This document shows, one piece after another, positions 1 to 8,626 of a stretch of 64,000 nucleotides of DNA; positions within the stretch are counted from its first letter, which is position 1; the number at the start of each line of letters is the position of its first letter. The position numbers were made by a program, and so were the translations under genes. Origin of the DNA: UBA9732 sp963621975. GTDB lineage: Bacteria; Spirochaetota; Spirochaetia; Sphaerochaetales; Sphaerochaetaceae. The stretch spans positions 62,001 to 126,000 of the forward strand of contig CAVFGI010000001.1 in NCBI GenBank assembly GCA_963621975.1, given 5' to 3'. Below the pieces are notes generated by a model. That model searched no databases, was not told the origin of the DNA, and worked only from the letters and a program-made list of their open reading frames with translations.

Positions 1-1450
1 GCTTATAAAGGTTAGCGGTCTCATCATATAAGGTCTTTTCATTGTTGCTTGAAAGATAATATGCTGGATCATCTTGTGGAATCTGTTCTCCGGCAAGACC
101 GTTCTTGAGAGAATAAGACATTGAACCACAAAGGACTTGAATCCATGTTACGTTCTGTGGGTCTTTGTCATTCCATTGTATAAGCTGCTGCCATACTGCA
201 GGCTTTCCATCAAGACCAACTTGTCCTTCTTGTGCCCATTCCCATGCTGTACCTTCAAAACCGTTTCTTTGCTCAAGTAAGCCTTGTTCTGTGAACATAT
301 AGTCAAAATAACGAATAATGGCATCTGCATATTCACAATTAGCAGAAATGACTAATGCTCCAACGCTTGGGTTCTGGAAGAAATTAGCAGCTTCCTGTAC
401 ACCGTTAGGTCCTTTGAGAGGAGCAATTGCTCTAAAGTTGTTGAAACGGTCTCCACCAATAGATGTGAACTGGCCTCTCCATCCACCTGTTGCAAAAGCT
501 ACAGTTGGTTCACTTGAGCTTTCAACAAGCTGTGTGAGCTGGTTGGAATCCTGAGTAAATGAGCCATTGTAGATAAGTCCCTCTTTGTAGAGTTTTGCAA
601 TGTAAGCGAGACCTTCTCTGTATGCATCCTTGTTTACTATGGTATCAACTTTATTACCATCCATTAAGAAGCCAAGACCACTGATTGAACTTGAGTTAAT
701 ATCTGTTACTAAGTCACAGTAGATGAATGCGTTGAGAAGATATCTTTCAAGGTTATCACTCCATCCAACAATTGAACCGGCAAGAGGTATTTCATCTGCT
801 TTTCCGTTTCCATTAGGATCTTGTGTTTTGATTGCTTTAAGAACTTCATAGAACTCATCAGTTGTGGTTGGAACTTCAAGTCCAAGTGCATCTAAGAATG
901 GCTGATAAACAAACATCTTTGCTTGATTGGAACAGTGGAAGCATCCTTCAAGTCTTGGAAGAGAATAGATGTTTCCGTCAATGTTTGTCATATAACCTTG
1001 TGCTCCTGGGAAGTCTTCAAAAGCTTTCATCATGTTTGGCATCCATTCCTCTGAGTAATACTTATTTAAAGGAAGGAAAAGATGTTCTTGTGAACCGTAT
1101 GTTGCTTCAAGATCACCTGAAATACCAAAGCCAAGGAAAGCATCTGGGTAGTCTCCTGATGCAAGTGTCAAAGCAAGTTTTTCATTAGCTGTTTGCTCTG
1201 GAACCATGATGAAGTTGACATAAACATTTGTCTTTTCTGCCATGTATTTTGAGAATTCATTTGTATTGAAATCTTCTACACATGGAGCCTGAACAACCAT
1301 AATGTCAACGGTAATGGGTTCTTCAACTATTGGGTAAGTTCCATTTGGAGTATACTTTACCTCAGTAGTCTTTTTCTCTGTTGAGCTTTGTGCAAAGATA
1401 AATGATGTGCACATTAAAGCAACAAGCATTAGAACGATTACTTTTTTCAT
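1..1450 (-). CDS. ABC transporter extracellular solute-binding protein (C-terminus cut by window edge)
   Basis: Binding protein of a family-1-type sugar or oligosaccharide ABC importer; it would capture ligand in the periplasm for the two permeases encoded upstream on the same strand. About 483 residues are visible and the frame is still open at base 1, so the C-terminus is missing. It starts with ATG at 1450 behind a strong AGGAGG. An N-terminal signal peptide (MKKVIVLMLVALMCTSFIFAQ) ends in an AxA-like site without a lipobox Cys. The body shows the usual pattern of such proteins: a 'LTLASGDYPDAFLGFG' stretch near residue 90 and many aromatic residues. The ligand cannot be told. Partner permeases of LplB/LplC type point to complex glycans or oligosaccharides. 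No ATPase gene is seen nearby. Confidence 0.88.
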   Translation of the reverse strand, partial: MKKVIVLMLVALMCTSFIFAQSSTEKKTTEVKYTPNGTYPIVEEPITVDIMVVQAPCVEDFNTNEFSKYMAEKTNVYVNFIMVPEQTANEKLALTLASGDYPDAFLGFGISGDLEATYGSQEHLFLPLNKYYSEEWMPNMMKAFEDFPGAQGYMTNIDGNIYSLPRLEGCFHCSNQAKMFVYQPFLDALGLEVPTTTDEFYEVLKAIKTQDPNGNGKADEIPLAGSIVGWSDNLERYLLNAFIYCDLVTDINSSSISGLGFLMDGNKVDTIVNKDAYREGLAYIAKLYKEGLIYNGSFTQDSNQLTQLVESSSEPTVAFATGGWRGQFTSIGGDRFNNFRAIAPLKGPNGVQEAANFFQNPSVGALVISANCEYADAIIRYFDYMFTEQGLLEQRNGFEGTAWEWAQEGQVGLDGKPAVWQQLIQWNDKDPQNVTWIQVLCGSMSYSLKNGLAGEQIPQDDPAYYLSSNNEKTLYDETANLYK

Positions 1451-1494
1451 AAAAACCTCCTAAAGTTTTTAAAATTAAATATACAGAAAGGTTA

Positions 1495-2400
1495 TTAGCC
1501 TTTTACTGATCCAATTAAGACGCCCTTAACAAAGAAGCGCTGTACAAACGGATATGCAATTAATAGTGGCAAACTTGCAACAACAATAACTGCATACCTA
1601 ACGGTCTGGCTTAAGCCTTGATACTTGGCTGCAGCTGCAACGTCACTCATCATGCTTGGGGTTGAACTATTGATGATTAATATGTTCCTGAGAACAATTT
1701 GTAACGGATACAGACTTTTATCTTGTAAATATAAAAGTGCATCCATGTATTTATTCCATTGTGATACTGCATAAAACAACGATAAAACAGCTATGATTGC
1801 GCCTGAAAGAGGGAATACAATCTTAAAAAGGAATGCAAAATCGGAGCATCCATCTATTTGTGCTGCATCATACAATTCATTTGTTATGTTTTCTTTTAAG
1901 TACGTTCTAGTTATTATCACATTCCAAACGGTGATTGCATTGGGAAGAACCATTGCCCAAATTGTGTTGTACAATTTTAGATTTTTAACAACAAGATATA
2001 AGGGTATCATTCCACCAGAAAATAACATTGTTATAAGAATAAAAGTTGTAACAACGTTTCTTCCATAAAATTCTTTTCTTGAAAGTGGGTAGGCAAGGAA
2101 CATTGTGAGCATAACTGAAATGAAGGTGCCAATTATTACGTATATTAACGAATTTTTATAACCTATCATGATGTCTTTATTTTTAAAAACGGCTTTGTAG
2201 GCTTCCAAATCTGGTTCAACAGGCCAAAGCCAAACTTTATTTTGTACAACTTTTTGCGCATTGCTGAATGAACAGGACAAAATAAAAACAAGAGGATATA
2301 GGACAATCAAGAAGCAGAAAATTAGAAATATGTTATTAATGATACGGAAGGCTTTATCTGCGCCTAATTCTTTTGGTTGTAAGTTTTTATTTCTTACCAT
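1495..2400 (-). CDS. carbohydrate ABC transporter permease, LplC type
   Basis: Inner-membrane permease (301 aa) of the sugar importer, of the binding-protein-dependent MalG/LplC class. It has about six hydrophobic segments. The cytoplasmic EAA loop is visible as 'YDAAQIDGCSDFAFLFKIV', which docks the ATPase. The ending 'RFFVKGVLIGSVKG' is typical of this subfamily. Its start overlaps the end of the upstream permease gene by 7 bp, so the two are translationally coupled. It lies 44 bp upstream of the binding-protein gene, completing a permease-permease-binding protein operon. Confidence 0.92.
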   Translation of the reverse strand: MVRNKNLQPKELGADKAFRIINNIFLIFCFLIVLYPLVFILSCSFSNAQKVVQNKVWLWPVEPDLEAYKAVFKNKDIMIGYKNSLIYVIIGTFISVMLTMFLAYPLSRKEFYGRNVVTTFILITMLFSGGMIPLYLVVKNLKLYNTIWAMVLPNAITVWNVIITRTYLKENITNELYDAAQIDGCSDFAFLFKIVFPLSGAIIAVLSLFYAVSQWNKYMDALLYLQDKSLYPLQIVLRNILIINSSTPSMMSDVAAAAKYQGLSQTVRYAVIVVASLPLLIAYPFVQRFFVKGVLIGSVKG

Positions 2401-3341
2401 ATTCCACCCTCCTCAGAAACTGTTTTTGCTAGTTTGTTGAAAACAAATATCAAGATGATATTTATAACGGAATTCAACAGGTCAATTGCGGTGGAGTAGG
2501 CAAAGTCACTGCTTAATAGTCCCATTTTATAAACGTAAGTAGACATAATTTCTGATGTTTCAAGATTTAAAGCATTTTGCATTAAGAACACTTTTTCAAA
2601 TCCTAAGCTCATTACATATCCCATGTTCATAATAAACATTGTGATGATTGTTGTTCTTATGCATGGTAAATCTATGTGCCATATTTTTTGCCACTTATTA
2701 ACGCCATCAACTCTAGCAGCTTCGTATAAATCGAGGTTAATTCCGGTTAGTGCTGCAAGATAAATGATTGCATTGTAACCGGTGTTCTGCCATAAAGCTG
2801 ACCATACATAAATATGTTTAAACAGCTTTGGCTCTCCCATGTAGTTTATTGATTCTAGCCCAAACAAACGCCGTACAGCATTAAAAACTCCCATGGATGG
2901 GTCAAGAAACTGGTTAAGAATGGAGACCATAACAACAGTGGATATAAAGTACGGAGCATAGGTTATTAGTTGTACTGTTTTTCTACAAGCTGTTGATCTA
3001 CACTCATTAAGACAAATTGCCAAAAGAACAGCAAGAGGAATAGAGGCAAGCAAAGCGTACATGCTGATTGAAAATGTATTCCACATTGTTCTAATTGCTG
3101 AAGGATTTGAGAAGAATTTAACAAATTGACCAAATCCATGATAATTTGCCCAAGTACTTCCCCATATGCCCTTTGTTGGCGAATAGCGTTGTTTGAATGC
3201 TAAAAGTATTCCGTACATTGGGACATAGCGGAAAACAATAAAATAAAGTATGGGAAGTGCAACAATAAAATAAAATTGCCAATGCTTCATAACCTTAGAG
3301 CGAAAAGATTTCTTTGGCGTCAACAGTTCTTGTTTTTTCAT
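2394..3341 (-). CDS. carbohydrate ABC transporter permease, LplB type
   Basis: First gene of the importer operon; 315 aa inner-membrane permease of the LplB/MalF-like class. The N-terminus has a basic stretch, then 'YFIVALPILYFIVFRYVPMYG', the signature start of LplB proteins, and further on the EAA loop 'LYEAARVDGVNKWQKIWHI'. About six membrane spans. No clear Shine-Dalgarno precedes the ATG, and an in-frame stop lies two codons upstream, so the start cannot move far up. The promoter should lie in 3342-3534, but no convincing elements were identified. Confidence 0.92.
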   Translation of the reverse strand: MKKQELLTPKKSFRSKVMKHWQFYFIVALPILYFIVFRYVPMYGILLAFKQRYSPTKGIWGSTWANYHGFGQFVKFFSNPSAIRTMWNTFSISMYALLASIPLAVLLAICLNECRSTACRKTVQLITYAPYFISTVVMVSILNQFLDPSMGVFNAVRRLFGLESINYMGEPKLFKHIYVWSALWQNTGYNAIIYLAALTGINLDLYEAARVDGVNKWQKIWHIDLPCIRTTIITMFIMNMGYVMSLGFEKVFLMQNALNLETSEIMSTYVYKMGLLSSDFAYSTAIDLLNSVINIILIFVFNKLAKTVSEEGGIW

Positions 3342-3441
3342 GATTTAAGCATCTAATGGTTTTTCTTTCAACACGAGTATTTGTTTTTCTAATGATAGTT
3401 CAATCCACAAACAATGAAGGGTATTTTATTTAAACCGTACT

Positions 3442-3457
3442 ATATTTTTAAAAATAT
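3442..3457. repeat. 16-bp AT palindrome in divergent intergenic region
   Basis: Perfect palindrome ATATTTTTAAAAATAT in the 193-bp region between the importer operon (minus) and cutC (plus). It could be an operator, a terminator-like hairpin or chance in AT-rich DNA. Nothing else definite was recognised in 3342-3534. Confidence 0.35.
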
Positions 3458-3534
3458 TATGCTACCATGCTTAGATTATAGTGTTGAATATAAAAGAAAC
3501 CATGTAGTATGTTGGAAGCACAGGGGGCTATGTT

Positions 3535-4299
3535 ATGGTAAAAAAACCTTTGATTGAAATTTGTCTAGAATCAGCAACATCGGTCTTGCGAGCCCAACAG
3601 GGTGGGGCAGATAGAGTTGAGCTTTGCAGTGACCTTTTTGAGGGTGGTTGTACACCTTCTCTTGGCACATTCAAAGTTGCAAGACGTCTTGCAAGTATTC
3701 CCATTAATGTAATGATTAGGCCTCGTGGGGGTGATTTTTGTTACAGCGATGATGAGTTTGCCGTAATGCTAGAGGATGTGAAGGTTTTTAAAAATGAGGG
3801 TGCCAATGGTATTGTCTTTGGTATTTTAACCCCTCAAGGGGACATTGATGTTAAAAGATGTGCACAAATTATTGAGGCGGCTCGTCCATTGTCTGTTACG
3901 TTTCACAGGGCATTTGATATGACACGAGATGCTTTTGCTTCTTTGGAATGTCTTATTGACTTGGGTGTTGATAGAATTTTAACAAGTGGACAAGAAGCAA
4001 GTGTTACAGAGGGTGCCGATTTACTTGAAAGCCTTGTTCAAAAGGCGAGCGACAGGGTTATTATCATGCCTGGTTGTGGAATCAATGAAAGAAATTTCGA
4101 GAAACTGAGCTCTAAGATTAAGGCAAAAGAATACCATGTCCATCTGCCAAGAGAAGAGGCTTCTTTGATGAAATTTCATCCAGGTCACATTTTCATGGGT
4201 GGTATTCTAAGACAAAGTGAATTCTCTTTATCTCAAACTGATTCTAATAGGGTTGATGAGATTGTTCAGTTGGCAAGTACAGTGTATAAGAAGTTTTGA
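3535..4299 (+). CDS. cutC: CutC family protein
   Basis: A 254-aa cytoplasmic TIM-barrel protein of the CutC family, historically linked to copper homeostasis, though the biochemical function is uncertain. Family hallmarks are visible: 'EICLESATSVLRAQQGGADRVELC' near the N-terminus, 'GGCTPSLGTF', 'MIRPRGGDFCYSDDE', 'VTFHRAFDMT' and 'ILTSGQEASV'. Length matches the family. The ATG at 3535 follows a GGGGG stretch at suitable spacing. It stands alone on the plus strand and converges with the nucleoside phosphorylase gene across an unusual hairpin region. Confidence 0.93.
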   Translation: MVKKPLIEICLESATSVLRAQQGGADRVELCSDLFEGGCTPSLGTFKVARRLASIPINVMIRPRGGDFCYSDDEFAVMLEDVKVFKNEGANGIVFGILTPQGDIDVKRCAQIIEAARPLSVTFHRAFDMTRDAFASLECLIDLGVDRILTSGQEASVTEGADLLESLVQKASDRVIIMPGCGINERNFEKLSSKIKAKEYHVHLPREEASLMKFHPGHIFMGGILRQSEFSLSQTDSNRVDEIVQLASTVYKKF

Positions 4300-4350
4300 T
4301 TTTAAGATTCAAAGAATTTGCCTAAATCTGTTTTAAGTGTTTGCCTTTCT

Positions 4351-4443
4351 GTGTGGGACGTGTGGGACGTGTAGGACGTGTGGGACTATTCTAAACAGCC
4401 CACACGACCCAAACGACTGAAACGACCCAAACGACCCAAACAG
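4351..4443. repeat. 9-bp periodic imperfect inverted repeat (large hairpin)
   Basis: The left side has four 9-bp units (GTGTGGGAC twice, GTGTAGGAC, GTGTGGGAC; 4351-4386). The right side has five related units of the form CCCAMACGA (4399-4443). GTGTGGG at 4378-4384 pairs perfectly with CCCACAC at 4399-4405, and pairing then continues outward with a mismatch pattern of the same 9-bp period. It lies between the convergent 3' ends of cutC and the purine nucleoside phosphorylase gene. The left arm is G-rich on the plus strand. Confidence 0.75.
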
Positions 4444-4462
4444 ATTGGACACAGATGAAACA

Positions 4463-4478
4463 GTTTTGCAAAAACCTT
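4463..4478. repeat. copy of the TTTTTGCAAAAACC palindrome family (partial)
   Basis: GTTTTGCAAAAACCTT, read on the minus strand as AAGGTTTTTGCAAAAC directly after the TAA stop of the nucleoside phosphorylase gene. The outer GAGG/CCTC arms are degraded. It belongs with the fuller copies at 5361, 38686 and 48473. Confidence 0.55.
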
Positions 4479-5302
4479 TAAATATCTTTTACAATGGCTT
4501 TGATGAGGGCAGAGAACATTTTGTTCACAACAAGGCCAGTTTCTAGAACTTCGCTGTGCTCAAGTGGCTGATCTAGGATTCCTGCAGCCATGTTGGTCAT
4601 GCAGCTGATGCCTAGTGTTTTCATTGAGCAATGAGCTGCGGCAATAGCCTCTGGGACAGTGGACATTCCAACGGCATCGGCTCCAAGAATGCGGGCAGCT
4701 CGGACTTCTGCTGGTGTTTCAAAGTTTGGCCCTGCAAAGAACATGTAGACGCCTTCTGTGAAGTTGACATCAAGTTCTGTGGCCTTTTCCCTTGCAAGTT
4801 TTAATAAATCTGGGTCGTATGCACGAGACATGTCAAAGAATCTTAGTCCTAACTTGTCTTCGTTTTTGCCTCTTAATGGACATTCTGGGGCTAATTTGAT
4901 GTGATCTGTAATTAGCATGAGGGTGCCTGGTTTCCAAGCTTTGTTAACACAACCGGCAGCGTTTGTGAGGATGAGTTTTTCAATTCCTAGCATATGCATT
5001 GTCTGAATTGGAAATACAACTTGGTCCATGTCATAACCTTCATAGAAGTGGAAGCGACCTTGCATACATAGGACGTTCTTGCCTTCAAGTTCACCAATGA
5101 CAAGTCTTCCGGCGTGGCCTTGGACTGTTGAAACTGGGAAGTTGGGAATGTCCTTGTAGTCAATAGTAATGGGATTGTTAATTTGTTCTGCCATGTTACC
5201 AAGGCCAGAACCAAGAACTAGACCAACTTCAATCTTTAGATTATTTGTTTTGCTGTTAATATAATCGCGAGCTTGTTCGAGTTTTTTCATTAAATCCTGC
5301 AT
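4478..5302 (-). CDS. punA: purine nucleoside phosphorylase (trimeric PNP/MTAP family)
   Basis: Cytoplasmic enzyme (274 aa) that phosphorolyses purine (deoxy)nucleosides to base and (deoxy)ribose-1-phosphate in purine salvage. Trimeric-family motifs are present: 'GLVLGSGLGNMAEQI' at the N-terminus (phosphate loop), 'VQGHAGRLVIGELEGKNVLCMQGRFHFYEGY', 'LTNAAGCVNKAW' and 'GADAVGMSTVPEAIAAAHC'. Length is normal. ATG at 5302 follows AAGGAG at 7 bp. The gene is followed downstream (minus strand) by a partial palindromic repeat and the 9-bp periodic hairpin. Confidence 0.95.
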   Translation of the reverse strand: MQDLMKKLEQARDYINSKTNNLKIEVGLVLGSGLGNMAEQINNPITIDYKDIPNFPVSTVQGHAGRLVIGELEGKNVLCMQGRFHFYEGYDMDQVVFPIQTMHMLGIEKLILTNAAGCVNKAWKPGTLMLITDHIKLAPECPLRGKNEDKLGLRFFDMSRAYDPDLLKLAREKATELDVNFTEGVYMFFAGPNFETPAEVRAARILGADAVGMSTVPEAIAAAHCSMKTLGISCMTNMAAGILDQPLEHSEVLETGLVVNKMFSALIKAIVKDI

Positions 5303-5360
5303 ATGTGCACTCCTTTTTGCTTTTTGAGCAAATTATACAGTATGAAAGTGGTTAAGATAA

Positions 5361-5379
5361 GAGGTTTTTGCAAAACCTC
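5361..5379. repeat. palindrome GAGGTTTTTGCAAAACCTC after maf stop
   Basis: Near-perfect palindrome (one T-run longer than its partner A-run). It begins within the TGA stop of maf as read on the minus strand and lies 58 bp upstream of the punA start. Member of the recurring family with copies at 38686, 48473 and, partially, 4463, 48200 and 60176. Confidence 0.75.
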
Positions 5380-5980
5380 ATAAAGCTTTAATTATTGCTT
5401 CAACCGGCAAGCCAATGACGTTGGTCCAACTTCCAGTGATGTGGTCAATAAGGGCATGGCCGGTTTTTTGTATTCTATAGCCACCTGCAGCGCCTTTCCA
5501 TTCGCCGGTGGTTATGTAAGACAAGGCCTGTTGGTCTGACAGGGTATAAAAGGTGACAGTGGAGCGGTCGTAACCTCTGACAATTCCTTCAAAGGGATGA
5601 TATATTGCATAGCCAGAGTAGACTTCTTGTTCTTTGCCTGAAAAGGACTTAATTTCTGACAGTGCTTGTTCTGCGCTGTTGGGTTTTCCAAGAAATCTGC
5701 CTTCAAAATAAACAAGAGTGTCTAGGCAAAGAGCTGGGAGATTGGGGTCAAAATCGTCACTTTTGATATAGTGTTCTAGTTTTTTAGAAGCTATGGACAG
5801 CACAGCAAGCCCTGGCTCTCCACTTGGCTCGTCTTCAGCAATATCTTGTGGTTTTACAATTACTTCAATACCGCCACTTCTTAACAATTCAAGGCGGTTG
5901 GGGGAGCCTGAAGCCAATACAACACGAGGAAGTATTTTTCTTAATTCTTTTAGTTCTAGATCAGCTGTTGGCATTTCCAT
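5378..5980 (-). CDS. maf: Maf family nucleoside-triphosphate pyrophosphatase
   Basis: House-cleaning pyrophosphatase (YhdE/Maf type), about 200 aa, which hydrolyses non-canonical or excess NTPs to NMP. The N-terminal phosphate-binding motif is 'LASGSPNRLELLRSGG' (usual LASASPRRxELL), followed by 'CLDTLVYFEGRFLGKP' with the conserved Asp, and C-terminal 'GVRIQKTGHALIDHITGSWTNVIGLP'-like text. An ATG exists at 5995, but the ATG at 5980 has GAGG 6 bp upstream and gives the usual start, so it is preferred. Both starts overlap the end of the MATE gene, implying translational coupling. Confidence 0.9.
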   Translation of the reverse strand: MEMPTADLELKELRKILPRVVLASGSPNRLELLRSGGIEVIVKPQDIAEDEPSGEPGLAVLSIASKKLEHYIKSDDFDPNLPALCLDTLVYFEGRFLGKPNSAEQALSEIKSFSGKEQEVYSGYAIYHPFEGIVRGYDRSTVTFYTLSDQQALSYITTGEWKGAAGGYRIQKTGHALIDHITGSWTNVIGLPVEAIIKAL

Positions 5981-7319
5981 GGCAATCCTCAGCATTCTTC
6001 CACGATTTTACTTCTTTGATATACAGAATTACTCCAATTGTTCCAGTAATTATTTCTGAAGCAGGGAAGGCAATCCAAGTATAGCCTAGTCCAAGCTTAG
6101 ATAATAGCCAGAAAATTGGAATTAAGCAGAGAATTTGACGTGTAACTGCTAAAATAGAGCTTTGTTTTGATTCTCCAATGGCTTGAAAGAAGGTTGGTGA
6201 GAGCATTGATAGAACTGCTGGATAGAAGCTAAGTCCAATGAGTCTGAAGGCGGGAATTCCAATTTCTAGAACTTCTTCACTTGACGAGAAAATCTTAATA
6301 AGAGGCCCTGGGATGAATTCAAAACAGAAAAAACCAATGGTCATGAGTATGGCAGATACAATGGCTGAAAAGCGCATTACTTCACGGCATCTTCCATAAC
6401 TTTGTTGTGTGTAATTGTAGCTTAAAACAGGCACAATACTGGTTTGCAAAGCAAACATAGGAATAAAGAAAAAAGATTGAAGTTTGTAGTAAAGTCCAAG
6501 AACTGTTATTCCGGCATCTGAAAAACCAGCAAGTATCATGTTCAGTGCCATGATGTACACTACCCATAAAAACTGTAGAAGTATGGTAGGAAAGCCGTAG
6601 TGATAGATTTGCTTTACATAGACTCCCATTTGAGCAATGCGTGGTGGTTTTCTAAAACCTTTGACTCCTGTAATTATTGCAGCAACAAACTGCCCAATTA
6701 CTGTTGCAATGGCAGCCCCTGCAATTCCCATTGATGGAATTGGGCCTATTCCAAAAATTAGAACAGGATCAAGGATGATGTTTGTTACAGCTCCAGAAAC
6801 TTGAGCTATTGTTGGAAGAACCATGTTGCCATTGGCTTGTTGTATTTTTGTGAAACAGCTTTCTAAAAAGATTCCAAGACTCCCAATAACAACTATGTTG
6901 CCATATGTCATGGCGTAATCAAGCGCAACAGAAGAACGAACAGAAAGCCTTATGAAGGGTTTCATTAAAAATATGCAGCAGATGCTAAAAATGACCCATG
7001 TTATGGCACAAAGGAAAATACCTGTGCCTCCGGCAAAATTGGCTTTCTTTTCTTCTTTCTGGGCATAAAGTCTTGCCATAAGAGCATTTACGCCTGTTCC
7101 TGTTCCTACTGCAAGAGCTGTAATAAAAAGCTGAATTGGGTAGATAACGGATAGAGCCGTTAGGCCGTCTCCAGAGAAACGGCCCACATAAAAACTATCT
7201 ACTGTGTTGTATAGAGCCTGTATGAGCTGGGCAACCATTACAGGTGGTGTAATCTTGAGAAGGATGCTACTGATTTTAGAGGTGCCAAAATCAGCAGCAG
7301 TTACTGGATTTGATTTCAT
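5961..7319 (-). CDS. MATE family efflux transporter
   Basis: Polytopic inner-membrane exporter (452 aa) of the multidrug and toxin extrusion family, driven by Na+ or H+ antiport. It shows about twelve hydrophobic segments and the conserved early stretch 'LLKITPPVMVAQLIQALYNTVDSFYVGRFSGDGLTAL', with a matching segment at the start of the second half. The start overlaps the upstream CNNM gene by 4 bp (ATGA). Substrate unknown. Confidence 0.93.
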   Translation of the reverse strand: MKSNPVTAADFGTSKISSILLKITPPVMVAQLIQALYNTVDSFYVGRFSGDGLTALSVIYPIQLFITALAVGTGTGVNALMARLYAQKEEKKANFAGGTGIFLCAITWVIFSICCIFLMKPFIRLSVRSSVALDYAMTYGNIVVIGSLGIFLESCFTKIQQANGNMVLPTIAQVSGAVTNIILDPVLIFGIGPIPSMGIAGAAIATVIGQFVAAIITGVKGFRKPPRIAQMGVYVKQIYHYGFPTILLQFLWVVYIMALNMILAGFSDAGITVLGLYYKLQSFFFIPMFALQTSIVPVLSYNYTQQSYGRCREVMRFSAIVSAILMTIGFFCFEFIPGPLIKIFSSSEEVLEIGIPAFRLIGLSFYPAVLSMLSPTFFQAIGESKQSSILAVTRQILCLIPIFWLLSKLGLGYTWIAFPASEIITGTIGVILYIKEVKSWKNAEDCHGNANS

Positions 7320-8626
7320 TTTTCCTGTGGAGCTTCTAGCTTAACCAATACTTTCTCAACTCTTAGTCCATCCATTTTGAGGACTGTGATTGTCATGTTT
7401 TTGTAGTTGAAACTGTCGCCTTCGTTAGGGAAGGATCCTATGGATTCAACTGTCCAGCCTCCAACTGTAGCACTGTCTGCTTCAAAATTGGCTTCTTTGA
7501 TGCCCGCAAGATCTAAAAGGTCTGTTATTGGCATGCCACCATCAATTTCAAACTCTGTGTCAGTATGCTTGATGATTTCAGGGTCAACAATATCGGTTTC
7601 ATCGTAGATTTCGCCAACAATCTGCTCCAGTACATCTTCCATGGAGATGATGCCAAGAGTGCCACTGTACTCGTCTGTGACAATGGCTAGGTGCTGTTTG
7701 GCTAGCTTGAACTGGTTTAGTACCTTTGGCAATTTCATTGTCTTGTAAACGTAGCATGGTGGCATGAGAAGAGTTTTGATATCGAATGGAGGCTCCTTGC
7801 CGTCTATTGGAATGCCGTTTGCTTCTAACGTTGCAAGTGCTTTGAATAGTCTGTTTAGGTGCAAAATTCCAATAATGTTGTCAATTGTGCCTTCATAGAC
7901 TGGAAGTCTTGAGTATGTGGAGCTGTCAATTATTTCCTTTATGTCTGCCCAAGAGTCTTCTATGTCTATTGCAACTACGTCTACTCGGGCTGTCATGACT
8001 TCCATGGCGGAGATGTCTGCAAAATCAATTGCTTTTTGCATGAGATTGGAGTCGTCTTCGTCAATGATTCCTTCATCTTCTGCTGTTTCAATGATTGAGT
8101 GTAATTCTTCTACGCCTTCTTCTTGGGTGGCTTCTTCTGCTTCTCCCTTCAACGGCTTTGTGAGTAATTCTATAAGTTTTACTACTACCCAAATAATTGG
8201 TTTGAAGACAATCATTAAGAAATTCACAAACGAGGCATTTTTTACAGCAGTTGAGGTTGAGTTTCTTTTGGACATGATCTTTGGCATGGTTTCACCAAAA
8301 ATGATGACCAAAACTGTAATGATTAGCGTAGAAAGCCAAGCGTAACCCTCAGATCCGGTAATCATAATGACTAAAACTGAGCTTAAAGAAGATGATGCGA
8401 TATTAGCTAAATTATTTCCAATTAGAATTGCACTTAATGCTTCATCGAATTTTTGAGTAATTTTAATGGCAATTTGGGCTTTTTTCCAGCCTTTTTCTTT
8501 GTCATCAACTATGCTTTCAAGTCTCATTATGTTACACGAGGCGTAAGCCATTTCTGAAGCTGAGAAGAAATTTGAAAAGTAAAGACAAATTATTATGCCA
8601 ATTACAATTAATGGAATTGAAATCAT
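7316..8626 (-). CDS. CNNM/CorC-type transporter (DUF21-CBS-CorC_HlyC)
   Basis: 436 aa. An N-terminal DUF21/CNNM membrane domain (about four spans in residues 1-165, containing 'FSASEMAYASCN') is followed by a CBS pair (about 200-330) and a C-terminal CorC_HlyC domain ending near 430. The family acts in Mg2+/Co2+ homeostasis, probably as exporters; the old 'hemolysin' (TlyC/HlyC) label is not supported. Acidic linkers such as 'EDEGIIDEDDSNLMQKAI' are typical. It overlaps its paralogue upstream and the MATE gene downstream by 4 bp each, making a tightly coupled unit. Confidence 0.93.
   Translation of the reverse strand: MISIPLIVIGIIICLYFSNFFSASEMAYASCNIMRLESIVDDKEKGWKKAQIAIKITQKFDEALSAILIGNNLANIASSSLSSVLVIMITGSEGYAWLSTLIITVLVIIFGETMPKIMSKRNSTSTAVKNASFVNFLMIVFKPIIWVVVKLIELLTKPLKGEAEEATQEEGVEELHSIIETAEDEGIIDEDDSNLMQKAIDFADISAMEVMTARVDVVAIDIEDSWADIKEIIDSSTYSRLPVYEGTIDNIIGILHLNRLFKALATLEANGIPIDGKEPPFDIKTLLMPPCYVYKTMKLPKVLNQFKLAKQHLAIVTDEYSGTLGIISMEDVLEQIVGEIYDETDIVDPEIIKHTDTEFEIDGGMPITDLLDLAGIKEANFEADSATVGGWTVESIGSFPNEGDSFNYKNMTITVLKMDGLRVEKVLVKLEAPQEK

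Noticed and set aside
4351..4443. CRISPR array
   Set aside because: The units are 9 bp and contiguous, with no spacers, and the two halves are inverted rather than direct repeats.
7917..8345. 142-aa plus-strand ORF antisense to the CNNM gene
   Set aside because: Ser/Met/Ile-rich shadow of an intact minus-strand gene with clear domains; no SD.
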